From NCBI GenBank assembly GCA_900635465.1, contig LR134135.1, positions 3,162,001-3,226,000 of the forward strand: a stretch of 64,000 bases of DNA, in the 5' to 3' direction. Within the stretch, counting starts at the first letter, position 1, and each line of letters opens with the position of its first letter. The translations under genes and the position numbers were made by a program. Below, one piece after another: positions 38,657-51,222 of this stretch. The notes beneath the pieces were generated by a model. It was not told the origin of the DNA. It worked only from the letters and a program-made list of their open reading frames with translations, and ran no database searches. This DNA is from Lelliottia amnigena. Lineage in GTDB: Bacteria > Pseudomonadota > Gammaproteobacteria > Enterobacterales > Enterobacteriaceae.

Positions 38657-39847
38657 ATGTTAGACGCTCAAACCATCGCTACGGTCAAGGCCACTATTCC
38701 CCTGCTGGTTGAAACCGGACCAAAACTTACCGCCCATTTCTACGATCGCATGTTCGCGCACAACCCGGAGCTCAAAGAGATTTTCAACATGAGCAACCAG
38801 CGCAACGGCGATCAGCGCGAAGCCCTGTTCAACGCCATCGCGGCGTACGCCAGCAACATCGATAATCTTGCAGCGCTTTTGCCTGCGGTCGAAAAAATTG
38901 CCCAAAAACACACCAGCTTCCAGATCAAACCGGAGCAGTACAATATTGTCGGTAGTCATCTGCTGGCGACGCTGGATGAGATGTTCAGTCCTGGTCAGGA
39001 GGTGCTGGATGCCTGGGGCAAAGCCTACGGCGTGCTGGCGAATGTGTTTATCAATCGCGAAGCACAAATCTACAGTGAACACGCCACTAAAAACGGCGGT
39101 TGGGAAGGAACGCGTGCTTTCCGCATCGTTGAAAAAACGCCGCGTAGCGCTCTGATCACCAGTTTTGAATTTGAGCCGGTTGATGGTTTACCTGTCGCGG
39201 ACTATCAGCCAGGCCAGTATCTTGGCGTGTGGATCAAGCCTGAGGGATTCCCGCATCAGGAAATCCGCCAATATTCACTGACCCGCAAGCCAAACGGTAA
39301 AGGCTATCGCATTGCGGTGAAACGCGAAGAGGGCGGCCAGGTATCAAGCTGGCTGCATAACCACGCCGTGGTGGGCGAAGAAGTTCATCTTGCCGCCCCG
39401 GCGGGGGATTTCTTTATGGCTGTTGACGCCAATACGCCTGTTACGCTGATTTCCGCAGGTGTCGGCCAAACGCCCATGCTGGCGATGCTGGACACGCTTG
39501 CTCAGGCAAAACATAGCGCTCAGGTTAACTGGTTCCACGCGGCTGAAAACGGCGATGTGCATGCCTTTGCCGATGAGATCGCCGCCATGACGGCCGGTTT
39601 GCCGCGTTTTAACGCACACACCTGGTATCGTCTCCCGACGGACGCAGACCGTGCAACGGGCCATTTTGACAGCGAAGGATTGATGGATTTAAGTCTACAT
39701 GAGGGACTATTCAGCGCGCCAGAAATGCAGTTTTACGTTTGTGGGCCGGTGGCGTTTATGCAGTTTGCCGCGAAGCAGCTGGTTGAGCTGGGCGTGAATA
39801 AAGACAACATTCATTACGAATGCTTCGGCCCGCATAAAGTGCTGTAG
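38657..39847 (+). CDS. hmp: Flavohaemoglobin / nitric oxide dioxygenase
   Basis: 396 aa, the E. coli length. Hmp oxidises nitric oxide to nitrate with O2 and NAD(P)H. The globin domain (about 1-138) carries the proximal His in [14 protein letters not shown] (about residue 85). The FAD domain has QEIRQYSLT, and the NAD domain has [13 protein letters not shown] and the terminal ECFGPHKVL. It is divergent from glyA. Confidence 0.98.
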   Translation: MLDAQTIATVKATIPLLVETGPKLTAHFYDRMFAHNPELKEIFNMSNQRNGDQREALFNAIAAYASNIDNLAALLPAVEKIAQKHTSFQIKPEQYNIVGSHLLATLDEMFSPGQEVLDAWGKAYGVLANVFINREAQIYSEHATKNGGWEGTRAFRIVEKTPRSALITSFEFEPVDGLPVADYQPGQYLGVWIKPEGFPHQEIRQYSLTRKPNGKGYRIAVKREEGGQVSSWLHNHAVVGEEVHLAAPAGDFFMAVDANTPVTLISAGVGQTPMLAMLDTLAQAKHSAQVNWFHAAENGDVHAFADEIAAMTAGLPRFNAHTWYRLPTDADRATGHFDSEGLMDLSLHEGLFSAPEMQFYVCGPVAFMQFAAKQLVELGVNKDNIHYECFGPHKVL

Positions 39848-39852
39848 TACGA

Positions 39853-39878
39853 TTTCCCCTCCCGAGTGGGAGGGGAAT
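39853..39878. terminator. Terminator hairpin between hmp and glnB
   Basis: A perfect 10-bp stem TTCCCCTCCC (39854-39863) with GGGAGGGGAA (39868-39877) and loop GAGT, between convergent genes. T-poor flanks make it weaker than the others. Confidence 0.7.
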
Positions 39879-39885
39879 ATTCAGA

Positions 39886-40233
<348 letters not shown>

Positions 40234-40302
40234 TTAAACGCCTGTCTTTTGCAGCTTCGTAATCGATTGCTCACAGTATCATAAACAATCAAATTTGCGG
40301 TA

Positions 40303-41640
40303 TTACTCTTTAAAGTCGTTCGCTTCCAGCTCATGGCGCGACAGCAGTTTATAAAACTCGGTGCGGTTTCGCCCGGCCATGCGCGCGGCATGCGTCACGT
40401 TGCCCTTGGTGATTTGCAGCAGCTTACGCAGATAGTTCAGCTCAAACTGATTACGCGCTTCAACAAACGTCGGCAGCGCGGTGTTTTCGCCTTCAAGCGC
40501 CTGCTCCACCAGCGCATCGCTGATCACCGGCGAGGAGGTCAGCGCCACGCACTGTTCGATCACGTTCACCAGTTGGCGCACGTTACCCGGCCAGCCTGCG
40601 GTCATCAGCCGTTTCATTGCATCGGTTGAAAACGCGCGCACGAACGGCTTATGTCTGTCCGCCGACTGACGCAAAAGATGATTTGCGAGCAGCGGAATAT
40701 CTTCCGCGCGCTCCGCCAGCGCCGGGATTTTCAGATTGACGACGTTCAGGCGGTAGTACAGATCTTCGCGGAACTCTTTACGCTCCATCGCTTTTGGCAA
40801 ATCGCGGTGAGTAGCCGAGATAATCCGCACGTTAATGTCGATATCACGGTTGCTGCCCAGCGGGCGCACTTTGCGCTCCTGCAACACGCGCAGCAGTTTG
40901 ACCTGCAATGGCGCGGGCATATCACCAATTTCATCGAGGAAAAGTGTCCCGCCTTCTGCGGCCTGGAAAAGCCCTTCCCTGCTGCTCACCGCGCCCGTAA
41001 ACGCGCCGCGCGCATGACCAAAGAGTTCAGATTCCAGCAGTTGTTCAGGAAGCGCACCGCAGTTAATAGCGATAAATGCGTTTTTGCTGCGCGGGCTGGC
41101 GTTGTGAATCGCCTGCGCCAGGATCTCTTTCCCGGTCCCGCTCTGCCCATTAATCAGCAGACTGACGTCCGATTGTGCGACCATGCGCGCCTGCTCCAGC
41201 AAGCGCAGCATAATCGGGCTGCGCGTCACGATGGATTCACGCCATTTTTCATCAACGGACGGAGCGGAATGTTCCAGCGCATCGTCTATCGCTTTATACA
41301 ACGCGTCTTTGTCCACCGGCTTGGTCAGGAAGCTAAATACCCCCTGCTGTGTTGCGGCGACCGCATCAGGAATCGAGCCATGCGCCGTGAGAATAATGAC
41401 CGGCATTCCGGGCTGCAGCTTCTGGATTTCAACGAACAGCTGCATGCCATCCATCTCGTCCATACGCAGATCGCTGATCACCAGATCGATTTTCTCTCGA
41501 CCAAGCGTTTTCAGCGCTTCCTGCCCACTTTCGGCGGTGACAACGCTGTAACCCTCGCTGACCAGGCGCATTCCCAACAGCTTCAGCAAGCCGGGATCGT
41601 CATCCACCAGCAGGAGATGGGCAGGTTTGCGACTTGTCAT
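40303..41640 (-). CDS. glrR: Sigma-54-dependent response regulator GlrR
   Basis: 445 aa. A receiver domain (about 1-125, phospho-acceptor Asp in VISDLRMDEMDGM) precedes an AAA+ domain with Walker A GQSGTGKE and the sigma-54 contact GAFTGA. A C-terminal Fis-type helix-turn-helix follows (NVTHAARMAGRNRTEFYKLL). In E. coli GlrR activates glmY and rpoE transcription. Its binding sites are visible upstream of glmY. It overlaps qseG by 4 bases. Confidence 0.97.
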   Translation of the reverse strand: MTSRKPAHLLLVDDDPGLLKLLGMRLVSEGYSVVTAESGQEALKTLGREKIDLVISDLRMDEMDGMQLFVEIQKLQPGMPVIILTAHGSIPDAVAATQQGVFSFLTKPVDKDALYKAIDDALEHSAPSVDEKWRESIVTRSPIMLRLLEQARMVAQSDVSLLINGQSGTGKEILAQAIHNASPRSKNAFIAINCGALPEQLLESELFGHARGAFTGAVSSREGLFQAAEGGTLFLDEIGDMPAPLQVKLLRVLQERKVRPLGSNRDIDINVRIISATHRDLPKAMERKEFREDLYYRLNVVNLKIPALAERAEDIPLLANHLLRQSADRHKPFVRAFSTDAMKRLMTAGWPGNVRQLVNVIEQCVALTSSPVISDALVEQALEGENTALPTFVEARNQFELNYLRKLLQITKGNVTHAARMAGRNRTEFYKLLSRHELEANDFKE

Positions 41641-42401
41641 GGCTTCACGTCCTCTTGTTTCGAAGTATCACTGTCCTCATCAGGCGTTTTGGCCGGCTGT
41701 GCGTTGGTCTTAGAAGCATCCGGCAAATAGTTGCTGGCCGGTTTACGCGTGGACAGCTGACGCTCAATATCCGTGAGATTTTCCAGCTTGCGCGTCGTGG
41801 TCTCAAGCTGCGCGCGCAAATACTGTTGTTGTGACCGAAGCGTATCCAGTTCACCGTCCGCAGATTGTTGCAATTTACCGTAGCGGAAGCGCTCTTCGGC
41901 AAGCTGCAATTGCAGGACCTGCCCGTCGCGCCAGAGTTGATATACCGGGCGCACTTGCGCAGGAATTTGTGGGCTGAGCGCATCCATCCGCGTGGTATTC
42001 ACACGACGCTCGACCGGGTTAATTTTGGCATTGGCCAGCAGGATGCCGCGTTTGAAACTGTCCTGCCAGGTATCATCAGCCCACTGGTGGGCCTGCGCGC
42101 GCGCCGCCGCTGGTGACAACCGATCGGCGCAATCAATGCCACGCAACCAGAACAGAGGGTTCGCTTCGACGTCGTGGCCGCTCAGCTGCCAGATGTTTTC
42201 GCACTCTGTCGAGAGAAAATCGGCCAACTGATGCTCAGGTAATTTATCGTCTTGTTTATCGCTGATTGCACTTTTCGGCGTATGGGCAACGCATCCCGCC
42301 AGCAGCAGACATGGCAGCCCCGTACGGATAATTTTACTGGAAAACACCGCGTTAATAGCGCGAGAAAAGACGTGTAACATACTCACCAGACTTAGATTCA
42401 T
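41637..42401 (-). CDS. qseG: Outer-membrane lipoprotein QseG (YfhG)
   Basis: 254 aa from the ATG at 42401, which overlaps the glrK stop (ATGA). An internal Met at 42380 matches the E. coli start better (MLHVFSR against MRHIFQR) and gives 247 aa; either is possible. A lipobox LLLAGC is present, then a helical domain with LADFLSTECENIW and a coiled coil near QQQYLRAQLETTTRKLENL. In E. coli QseG interacts with the kinase GlrK (QseE) in the envelope. Confidence 0.93.
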   Translation of the reverse strand: MNLSLVSMLHVFSRAINAVFSSKIIRTGLPCLLLAGCVAHTPKSAISDKQDDKLPEHQLADFLSTECENIWQLSGHDVEANPLFWLRGIDCADRLSPAAARAQAHQWADDTWQDSFKRGILLANAKINPVERRVNTTRMDALSPQIPAQVRPVYQLWRDGQVLQLQLAEERFRYGKLQQSADGELDTLRSQQQYLRAQLETTTRKLENLTDIERQLSTRKPASNYLPDASKTNAQPAKTPDEDSDTSKQEDVKP

Positions 42402-43831
42402 TGCATTGATTTTTCCGGCTCAAGAGGCAGTTCGATACGAAAGCAAACATCCGCGCGATCGTCATGCGAGATATACAACTCGCCGTGCATACGCCGTATG
42501 CAATCGCGGGCAATACTTAAGCCCAACCCGCTCCCCTTTACCGCACCTTTTCGCTGATGACTTCCCTGGAAAAAGGGCTCAAAAATCATCTTTTTTTCGT
42601 CATCCGGAATGGGATCTCCGGTATTGGCGACATCGACACACACCCGCGATCCCTGGGTGAAACTACGAATATAAATGTTACCGGATTCAGTACCATAGTG
42701 CACCGCATTGGAATAAAGATTATCCAGTACACTCATTAATAGCATAGGCTCTGCAAAACAGACTGGCTCCTGGAGATCCAGTTCGGTATGCATCATTTTA
42801 GCTCGCGCTGGCAAGCTGTGGGCGGAGAGCACCATATCCACCAGCGGTTCGATCTCAACGCGTTCCAGTTCAACCGCGCCATCGGCCAGTTTACGGTTGT
42901 AATCAAGCAGTTGTTCAATCAGTTTTTGCAGATTACGGCTACTGGCGTCGAGGATCTCGACGATCTCTTTTTGCTCAGCGGTTAACGGCCCTGCCACTTC
43001 ATCGGCGAGCAATTCAGTCCCTTCGCGCATGCTGGCGAGCGGCGTTTTTAATTCGTGGGAGATATGGCGTAAAAATTGGTGGCGCTGTGATTCCAGCCAC
43101 GCCAGCCGCTCCGAGAGCCAGATAATGCGTTGACCCACGGAGCGCAATTCCCGTGGCCCTTTAAAGACCACGGTATTCCCGAGGGACTTTCCTTCACCCA
43201 GAAGATTAATCATCCGTTCGATGCCTTTTACCGGGCCGATGATCATTCGGGTAAACAGCAGCACCAGCGCCAGGCTGACCATAAACAGCACCAGCGCTTG
43301 CCAGCCAAAGAACTGACCGCGCTCGGCGATTTCCTGTTGCAGCTGCTGCCCACGCGAAAAAATAACGGTACGGGTTGTTTGCACCATCTCGGTATTGGCG
43401 CTGGCAAACGCTTCGAGCCGGACAGTTGCGACCTCATCAGGCCCACTGTTTTTGCACTGCAATTGCCCCAGATCGTTCAGATCCTGGCGCAACGCCTGAT
43501 AAAGCTTATCGTCCGGGAGCACACCCGCATGCGCGTCCAGCATTTCGCTGTAGCGTTTGCGTTGATTTTGATAGACCTTTTCCAGCGTACGGTCGTCCAG
43601 CACGCAGTACTGGCGATAGCTGCGCTCCATTTCCAGCGCGGCGTTGGTCATCGCCTCACTGCGGCGGGCATCAATGAGCGTCGTGCGGTTAGTCTGCGCG
43701 GCCTGGGCGCTGAGCGCATTAAGGCTTTGCCACGCCTGCCATGCCAGCACCAACAGGGGTAACAAGATGAGCAGGAAGGCCATCATAACAAGCTGTCGCA
43801 GGGAGCGAGGAAAAACAGACCAGCGTTTCAA
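42398..43831 (-). CDS. glrK: Sensor histidine kinase GlrK (QseE)
   Basis: 477 aa (E. coli 475). The order is a membrane segment (about 13-35), a periplasmic helical domain, a second membrane segment (about 175-195), HAMP, then HisKA with the phospho-acceptor His in HISHELKTPLASMREG. The HATPase domain has the N box NLYSNAVHYG and the G box GSGLGLSIARDC. It phosphorylates GlrR. Confidence 0.96.
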   Translation of the reverse strand: MKRWSVFPRSLRQLVMMAFLLILLPLLVLAWQAWQSLNALSAQAAQTNRTTLIDARRSEAMTNAALEMERSYRQYCVLDDRTLEKVYQNQRKRYSEMLDAHAGVLPDDKLYQALRQDLNDLGQLQCKNSGPDEVATVRLEAFASANTEMVQTTRTVIFSRGQQLQQEIAERGQFFGWQALVLFMVSLALVLLFTRMIIGPVKGIERMINLLGEGKSLGNTVVFKGPRELRSVGQRIIWLSERLAWLESQRHQFLRHISHELKTPLASMREGTELLADEVAGPLTAEQKEIVEILDASSRNLQKLIEQLLDYNRKLADGAVELERVEIEPLVDMVLSAHSLPARAKMMHTELDLQEPVCFAEPMLLMSVLDNLYSNAVHYGTESGNIYIRSFTQGSRVCVDVANTGDPIPDDEKKMIFEPFFQGSHQRKGAVKGSGLGLSIARDCIRRMHGELYISHDDRADVCFRIELPLEPEKSMQ

Positions 43832-43888
43832 CGCATGACTCTCTCAGTGAGGGGGGTCTGGAGAGCGTACCGAGTCTGACCTTCAGAT

Positions 43889-44076
43889 ACAACAAAGCCG
43901 GGTAAAAACCCGGCTTTGTTGTGAAATGAGGCGGTGCCTTACTCGACGTTTCGCCCGGAGCCTGATAAAGCATGAGCAATAATCAGTAGTTGGACGGCAG
44001 GCACCTTTTTGTGCGTCATTCGAAGTTTATGTAGCGCGTCCCGAAGGGGCTGACATAAGAGGGTGAATGAGCCACT
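43889..44076 (-). ncRNA. glmY: Small RNA GlmY
   Basis: The minus strand from 44076 begins AGTGGCTCATTCACC and closely follows my memory of E. coli GlmY (about 184 nt), including CAGCCCCTTCGGGACG and TGACGCACAAAAAGGTGCC. The 3' end is a long hairpin (stem ACAACAAAGCCGGGT at 43889-43903 with its complement at 43908-43922). GlmY sequesters the adaptor RapZ and so spares GlmZ, which activates glmS. It lies directly upstream of glrK, as in E. coli. Confidence 0.93.
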
Positions 44077-44087
44077 GATTAATATTA

Positions 44088-44103
44088 TGCAACAGCCGTG
44101 CCA
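44088..44103 (-). promoter_or_regulatory. Sigma-54 promoter of glmY
   Basis: On the minus strand TGGCACGGCTGTTGCA, a full match to the -24/-12 consensus (TGGCAC-N5-TTGCA), sits 12 bases before the glmY 5' end. ATAATA just beyond it may serve as an overlapping sigma-70 -10, as described in E. coli. Confidence 0.92.
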
Positions 44104-44192
44104 AAAATCAAAACAAAATATTAACATTATGAAATATATGATTTTTACTACAATATCGTGTTACTTATCGCCTGAATGATTTCCAGGCTAAG

Positions 44193-44306
44193 TGTCGCTC
44201 ATTGGCTACACCTTATTTCAAACTTCCAGACTGCTTTATAAATCATAGCGTTAAGTGTCTCCGTTTAGAGACATGGTAACTGTGCCATTGTCGTGTAATA
44301 CCGACA
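44193..44306 (-). promoter_or_regulatory. Three GlrR binding sites upstream of glmY
   Basis: TGTC-N10-GACA occurs exactly at 44256-44273 and 44289-44306, and once with one mismatch (TGTC-N10-TACA) at 44193-44210. This is the GlrR consensus known for the glmY upstream activating sequence. Together with glmY they account for most of the 592-base interval between glrK and purL. Confidence 0.85.
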
Positions 44307-44331
44307 CCTAAAGATGCGTGATGTCACAATG

Positions 44332-44366
44332 AAAAAACCCGGCCGCATAGATGCGAACCGGGCTTT
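44332..44366 (-). terminator. Rho-independent terminator after purL
   Basis: On the minus strand AAGCCCGG, then an inner CGCAT/ATGCG hairpin, then CCGGGTTTTTT. It is about 58 bases beyond the purL stop. Confidence 0.8.
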
Positions 44367-44423
44367 GAAAGCACGTCTCATCCACCGGACGCAACGATTA
44401 TCGTCCGACGGGAAGCAGATGGA

Positions 44424-47400
44424 TTACCCCAACTGCTTGCGCGCATTGCGGAAAATGCGCATCCATGGGCTGTCTTCGCCCCAGCTTTCCGGGTGCCACG
44501 AGTTGCTGACGGTACGGAATACGCGCTCCGGATGCGGCATCATAATGGTTACACGGCCACTTTCGTTGGTCACTGCGGTAATGCCGTTCGCCGAGCCATT
44601 CGGGTTTGCCGGGTAGTTCTGCGTCACATTGCCGTTGTTATCGACGAAGCGCAGCGCCACCAGACCTTTACTTTCGAGCGTTGCGAGATGCGCAGCGTCA
44701 CGCAGTTCAACTTGCCCTTCACCATGCGAAACCGCAATCGGCATCTGTGAACCCACCATACCCTGCAACAGCAGCGACGGGCTTTGAGTGACTTCGACCA
44801 GGCTAAAGCGCGCTTCAAAGCGGTCCGACTGGTTACGCACAAAGCGCGGCCAGGCTTCACTACCCGGGATAACTTCGCGCAGATTGGACATCATCTGGCA
44901 ACCGTTACACACGCCCAATGCCAGCGTCTGTGGACGATGGAAGAAGGTCTCGAACTCATCGCGCACGCGGTTGTTGAAAAGAATGGACTTCGCCCAGCCT
45001 TCACCCGCGCCCAGCACGTCACCGTAGGAGAAGCCGCCGCAGGCCACCAGCGCCTGGAAGTCTTCAAGGCCCATACGGCCAGCCAACAGGTCGCTCATGT
45101 GGACGTCGATAGCATCGAAGCCTGCACGGTGGAACGCTGCCGCCATCTCAACGTGGGAGTTCACGCCCTGCTCGCGCAGCACCGCCACTCTCGGACGCGC
45201 ACCAGTCGAAATATACGGAGCCGCAATATCTTCGTTGATATCGAAAGAGAGCTTCACGTTCAGGCCAGGATCGTTATCGTTGGCTTTCGCCTCATGCTCC
45301 TGGTCAGCGCATTCCGGGTTATCACGCAGGCGCTGCATCTGCCAGGTGGTTTCAGCCCACCACATGCGAAGTCGGGAGCGGCTCTCGCTATACACCGCAT
45401 GGCCGTCCGCTTCAATGACAAAGCGGTCGCCCGCCACGGCTTTACCCAGAAAATGTACGCAATCAGCCAGACCGTGCTGTTCAAGCAACGCTTCAACAGC
45501 CTCGCGATCCGCCGCACGTACCTGAATCACCGCACCCAGCTCTTCGTTGAACAGCGCCGCCAGACGATCGTTACCCAGCCCAGCAATATTCACTTCCACG
45601 CCGCAGTGGCCGGTAAAGGCCATCTCAGCCAGAGTAACCATCAGGCCACCCGTCTGAACGGTCGTGGTAGGCCAGCAGTTGGCGCGCAGCAACCAGCGCC
45701 TGAATCGCATTGTAGAAGCCTTTCAGCTGTGCCACATCGCGTACGTCAGCAGGTTTGTCACCGAGTTGACGGTACACCTGCGCCAGCGCGGTCGCGCCCA
45801 GCGCGTTGTGCCCTTTACCCAGGTCGATAAGCAACAGGGCGTTATCGTCGGTAGACAGCTGCGGCGTAATGGTATGACGCACATCGTCAACACGCGCAAA
45901 AGCGGTAATCACCAGCGACAGCGGAGACGTCATCTCGCGCTGCTGATTGCCTTCCTGCCAGCGGGTTTTCATCGACATTGAGTCTTTGCCCACCGGAATA
46001 GTCAGGCCCAGCGCCGGACACAGCTCTTCCCCTACCGCTTTCACCGCTTCGTACAGACCCGCGTCTTCACCAGGGTGACCTGCGGCCGCCATCCAGTTTG
46101 CGGACAACTTGATGCGTTTGATGTCGCCAATCTGCGTGGCCGCAATGTTCGTCAGCGCTTCGCCAACAGCCAGACGCGCAGAAGCAGCAAAGTCGAGCAG
46201 TGCAACAGGCGTACGTTCGCCCAGCGCCATCGCTTCGCCATAGTAGCTATCGAGGCTCGCGGTCGTAACCGCGCAGTTCGCCACCGGGATCTGCCACGGG
46301 CCAACCATTTGATCGCGTGCCACCATACCGGTCACGGAACGGTCACCGATGGTCACCAGGAAGGTTTTCTCTGCCACCGCAGGCAGATGCAGAACGCGGT
46401 TTACCGCATCAGCAATCGTCACACCCTGCAAATCCAGCGCCTTGCCCGTCGCTTTACGGGTTTGCACGTCGCGGGTCATTTTTGGCGTTTTGCCCAGCAG
46501 CACGTCCAGCGGCAGATCGATCGGCTGATTGTCGAAATGCGGATCGTTCATGGTCAGGTGCAGCTCTTCTGTCGCTTCGCCAATCACCGCGTACGGCGCG
46601 CGCTCGCGGCGGCACAGCTCGTCAAACAGCGGCAACTGATCGGCAGCAACGGCCATCACGTAGCGTTCCTGAGATTCGTTACACCAGATTTCCAGCGGGC
46701 TCATGCCTGGCTCATCGCTCAAAATATCGCGCAGATTGAAGCGGCCGCCGCGGCCGCCATCGCTCACCAGCTCTGGCATGGCGTTCGAAAGACCGCCCGC
46801 GCCGACGTCGTGGATAAACAGAATCGGGTTGGCATCGCCAAGCTGCCAGCAGCGGTCGATCACTTCCTGACAGCGACGTTCCATTTCCGGGTTGTCGCGT
46901 TGAACGGACGCAAAATCAAGGTCTGCGTCAGATTGACCGGACGCCATAGAAGACGCCGCGCCGCCGCCAAGACCGATATTCATGGCCGGACCGCCCAGGA
47001 CGATAAGTTTAGCGCCCACGACGATCTCGCCTTTTTGGACGTGATCGGCGCGAATATTGCCGATCCCACCCGCCAGCATGATCGGTTTGTGATACCCGCG
47101 CAGCTCTTCGCCGTTATGGCTGTCGACTTTTTCTTCGTAGGTACGGAAGTAGCCGTTCAGGGCCGGGCGACCAAATTCGTTGTTAAAGGCTGCGCCACCC
47201 AGCGGGCCTTCGGTCATGATATCGAGCGCGGTGACAATGCGATCAGGCTTGCCGAAATCTTCTTCCCACGGCTGTTCAAAGCCCGGAATACGCAAGTTAG
47301 AAACGGAGAAGCCCACCAGCCCTGCTTTTGGTTTCGCGCCACGTCCGGTTGCGCCTTCGTCACGAATTTCGCCGCCGGAGCCTGTCGCCGCACCCGGCCA

Positions 47401-48312
47401 CGGAGAAATCGCCGTCGGGTGGTTATGCGTTTCGACCTTCATCAGGATATGCGTTGGCTCCTGGTGGAAGTCATAGCGCCCTGCTTCGCGATCGGCGAAG
47501 AAGCGGCCCACTTCAGACCCTTCCATGACCGCCGCGTTGTCTTTATACGCAGACAGCACGTGCTCAGGGTTTTTCTCAAAGGTGTTTTTAATCATTTTGA
47601 ACAGCGACTTTGGCTGTTCTTCACCGTCGATAATCCAGTCGGCGTTAAAAATCTTATGACGACAATGCTCAGAGTTCGCCTGCGCGAACATATACAGTTC
47701 GATGTCGTTAGGGTTGCGGTTCAGCTTAATGAACGCATCCTGCAGGTAGTCAATTTCGTCATCCGCGAGCGCCAGCCCTAAACGCAGGTTGGCATCAATC
47801 AGCGCCTGGCGGCCCAAGCCCAGCAGATCCACGCTTTGCACAGGAGCAGGCTGATGATGAGAAAACAGCTGTTGCGCGTCGTCCAGAGAGGCAAACACGC
47901 TCTCCATCATGCGATCGTGCAGCTCAGCGGCCACCGTCTGCCACTGTTCATCTGTCAACGTCGAGGCTTCAACGTAATACGCTACGCCGCGTTCCAGACG
48001 AATGATCTGGCTCAGGCCGCAGTTGTGGGCGATGTCAGTCGCTTTAGAAGACCAGGGGGAGATGGTGCCCGGACGAGGTGTAGCAAGAATCAGTTTACCG
48101 GTCGGCGTGTGGCTGCTCAGACTCGGACCATACTTGAGCAGGCGTTCGAGCTGCGCTCGCTGTTCTGCATTTAAAGGAGCATTCAGGTCGGCAAAATGGA
48201 CATACTCAGCGTAAATAGTGCTTACCGGAAGGCCGTCAGCCTGAAAACGTGCCAGCAGTTTGTTGATACGGAAGGCAGATAGTGCAGGCGAACCACGCAG
48301 AATTTCCATCAT
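44424..48312 (-). pseudogene. purL: Phosphoribosylformylglycinamidine synthase PurL, one frameshift
   Basis: PurL (FGAR amidotransferase) makes FGAM in purine synthesis with glutamine. The first 888 or so codons read from 48312 ([20 protein letters not shown]) through the synthetase half ([15 protein letters not shown] [17 protein letters not shown]). The frame then breaks at the CCC run 45649-45651. Removing one base joins AYHDRSD to [17 protein letters not shown] in the second frame and gives 1295 aa, the E. coli length. The C-terminal class I glutaminase is intact, with the Cys in [13 protein letters not shown] and a late His in PHPERVFR. The gene would be needed for purine prototrophy, so an extra base in the read is more likely than true loss. 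Confidence 0.94.
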
Positions 48313-48374
48313 AAGTCTCTCGTCTTCGAAGCGCTTGAGGCGCTTACAGTGTGCGCAAGGGGAAAACGGGCGTC

Positions 48375-48413
48375 ATTATAGAGAATCCTGAGCGCCGACG
48401 AAACCGTTTGCGT
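48375..48413 (-). promoter_or_regulatory. purL promoter with a PurR operator
   Basis: ACGAAACCGTTTGCGT at 48398-48413 fits the PurR operator consensus (ANGNAANCGNTTGCNT). A perfect -10 TATAAT lies on the minus strand at 48375-48380, so the operator covers the -35 area. PurR repression of purL is established in E. coli. Confidence 0.82.
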
Positions 48414-48578
48414 CGAAATAAAATCATTCTGAATTTTTATCGATTGGTGTTACCTGTCTCTGTAATTAGTTGCCAACTGGCGCAAGTTTACGCAAAATGC
48501 CGCTCATTCAATGGTAAACCTTATTCTTAACATGACTACAGCACACTGAGGCATCGCACGGCGCAGAGAATTAACTAA

Positions 48579-50571
<1,993 letters not shown>

Positions 50572-50583
50572 TTATGATTAACA

Positions 50584-51219
50584 CTATTCCAGTTGCTGAA
50601 GTTCACCAGACGGCGTGACTCGCCAGCGGTGCTGGCAAAAGTAGAGCAGTGGGTTATCTTGTTTGCTGTCGCTGTAACCGCTGTACAGCCGCAGCGGCGT
50701 GCCGATTTTTTTCTCGAGTTGAACGACTTTCTCATGCCCGAGGCAGCGCAGGGTCAGCACCCAACCACCATAGGCTCGGCCAATTTGGGTGGCGATAAGA
50801 TTTACGCGTGGCAGCCACGGCGTATCAAAATAGACCTGCTCCACCAGCGGCTGGGGCGAACCGGTAATTAACCAGATATCGGCATCATTGGCATTCAGAT
50901 AGGTGGTCAGGCGTTCCTGGACTACCGGAAACGCGATGACATGCTCACGGAACCACAGGGCAAAATCCTGTTGAAGCTGCATGAGCCGCGCCTCACTGTG
51001 ACCAAAAGTACATCCCCATAACAGCAGGCTCATCGGCCAACGAGCCGCGCGTCCTTTAATCAACAACGCGATGCCAATCACCGGCAAAAGAGGCAGCACG
51101 AGCAGCGCATTGAGGGGCTGGCGGCGCAGCAGATAGCGCATAAATGTGCCAAACATATCCTGCTGATGCAGCGTTCCATCTAAATCGAAAAAGACAACAC
51201 GTCGCTCGTGATTAACCAA
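50584..51219 (-). CDS. pgpC: Phosphatidylglycerophosphatase C
   Basis: 211 aa, the E. coli length. A HAD-superfamily phosphatase (DLDGT motif in FFDLDGTLHQQDMFG) with a hydrophobic segment near residues 37-55 that anchors it in the inner membrane. It dephosphorylates phosphatidylglycerol phosphate. It begins only 3 bases after the stop of the PTS gene upstream, so it is likely co-transcribed with murQP here. Confidence 0.93.
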   Translation of the reverse strand: MVNHERRVVFFDLDGTLHQQDMFGTFMRYLLRRQPLNALLVLPLLPVIGIALLIKGRAARWPMSLLLWGCTFGHSEARLMQLQQDFALWFREHVIAFPVVQERLTTYLNANDADIWLITGSPQPLVEQVYFDTPWLPRVNLIATQIGRAYGGWVLTLRCLGHEKVVQLEKKIGTPLRLYSGYSDSKQDNPLLYFCQHRWRVTPSGELQQLE

Positions 51220-51222
51220 ACC

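Noticed and set aside
40651..41730. A 359-codon frame antisense to glrR
   Set aside because: Covers the conserved AAA+ domain of glrR on the other strand with no family motif.
45649..45651. PurL as a split two-subunit enzyme (small PurL plus PurQ)
   Set aside because: The break is inside a continuous conserved segment and one base restores the single-chain 1295-residue form typical of this family; the second frame lacks its own start signal at the break.
44784..45830. A 348-codon frame antisense to the 3' part of purL
   Set aside because: Opposite-strand shadow of the glutaminase half; no ribosome binding site or domain.
46075..47781. A 568-codon open frame on the plus strand
   Set aside because: It lies wholly antisense to the conserved synthetase half of purL, has Arg/His/Gln-rich shadow composition and no recognisable domain.
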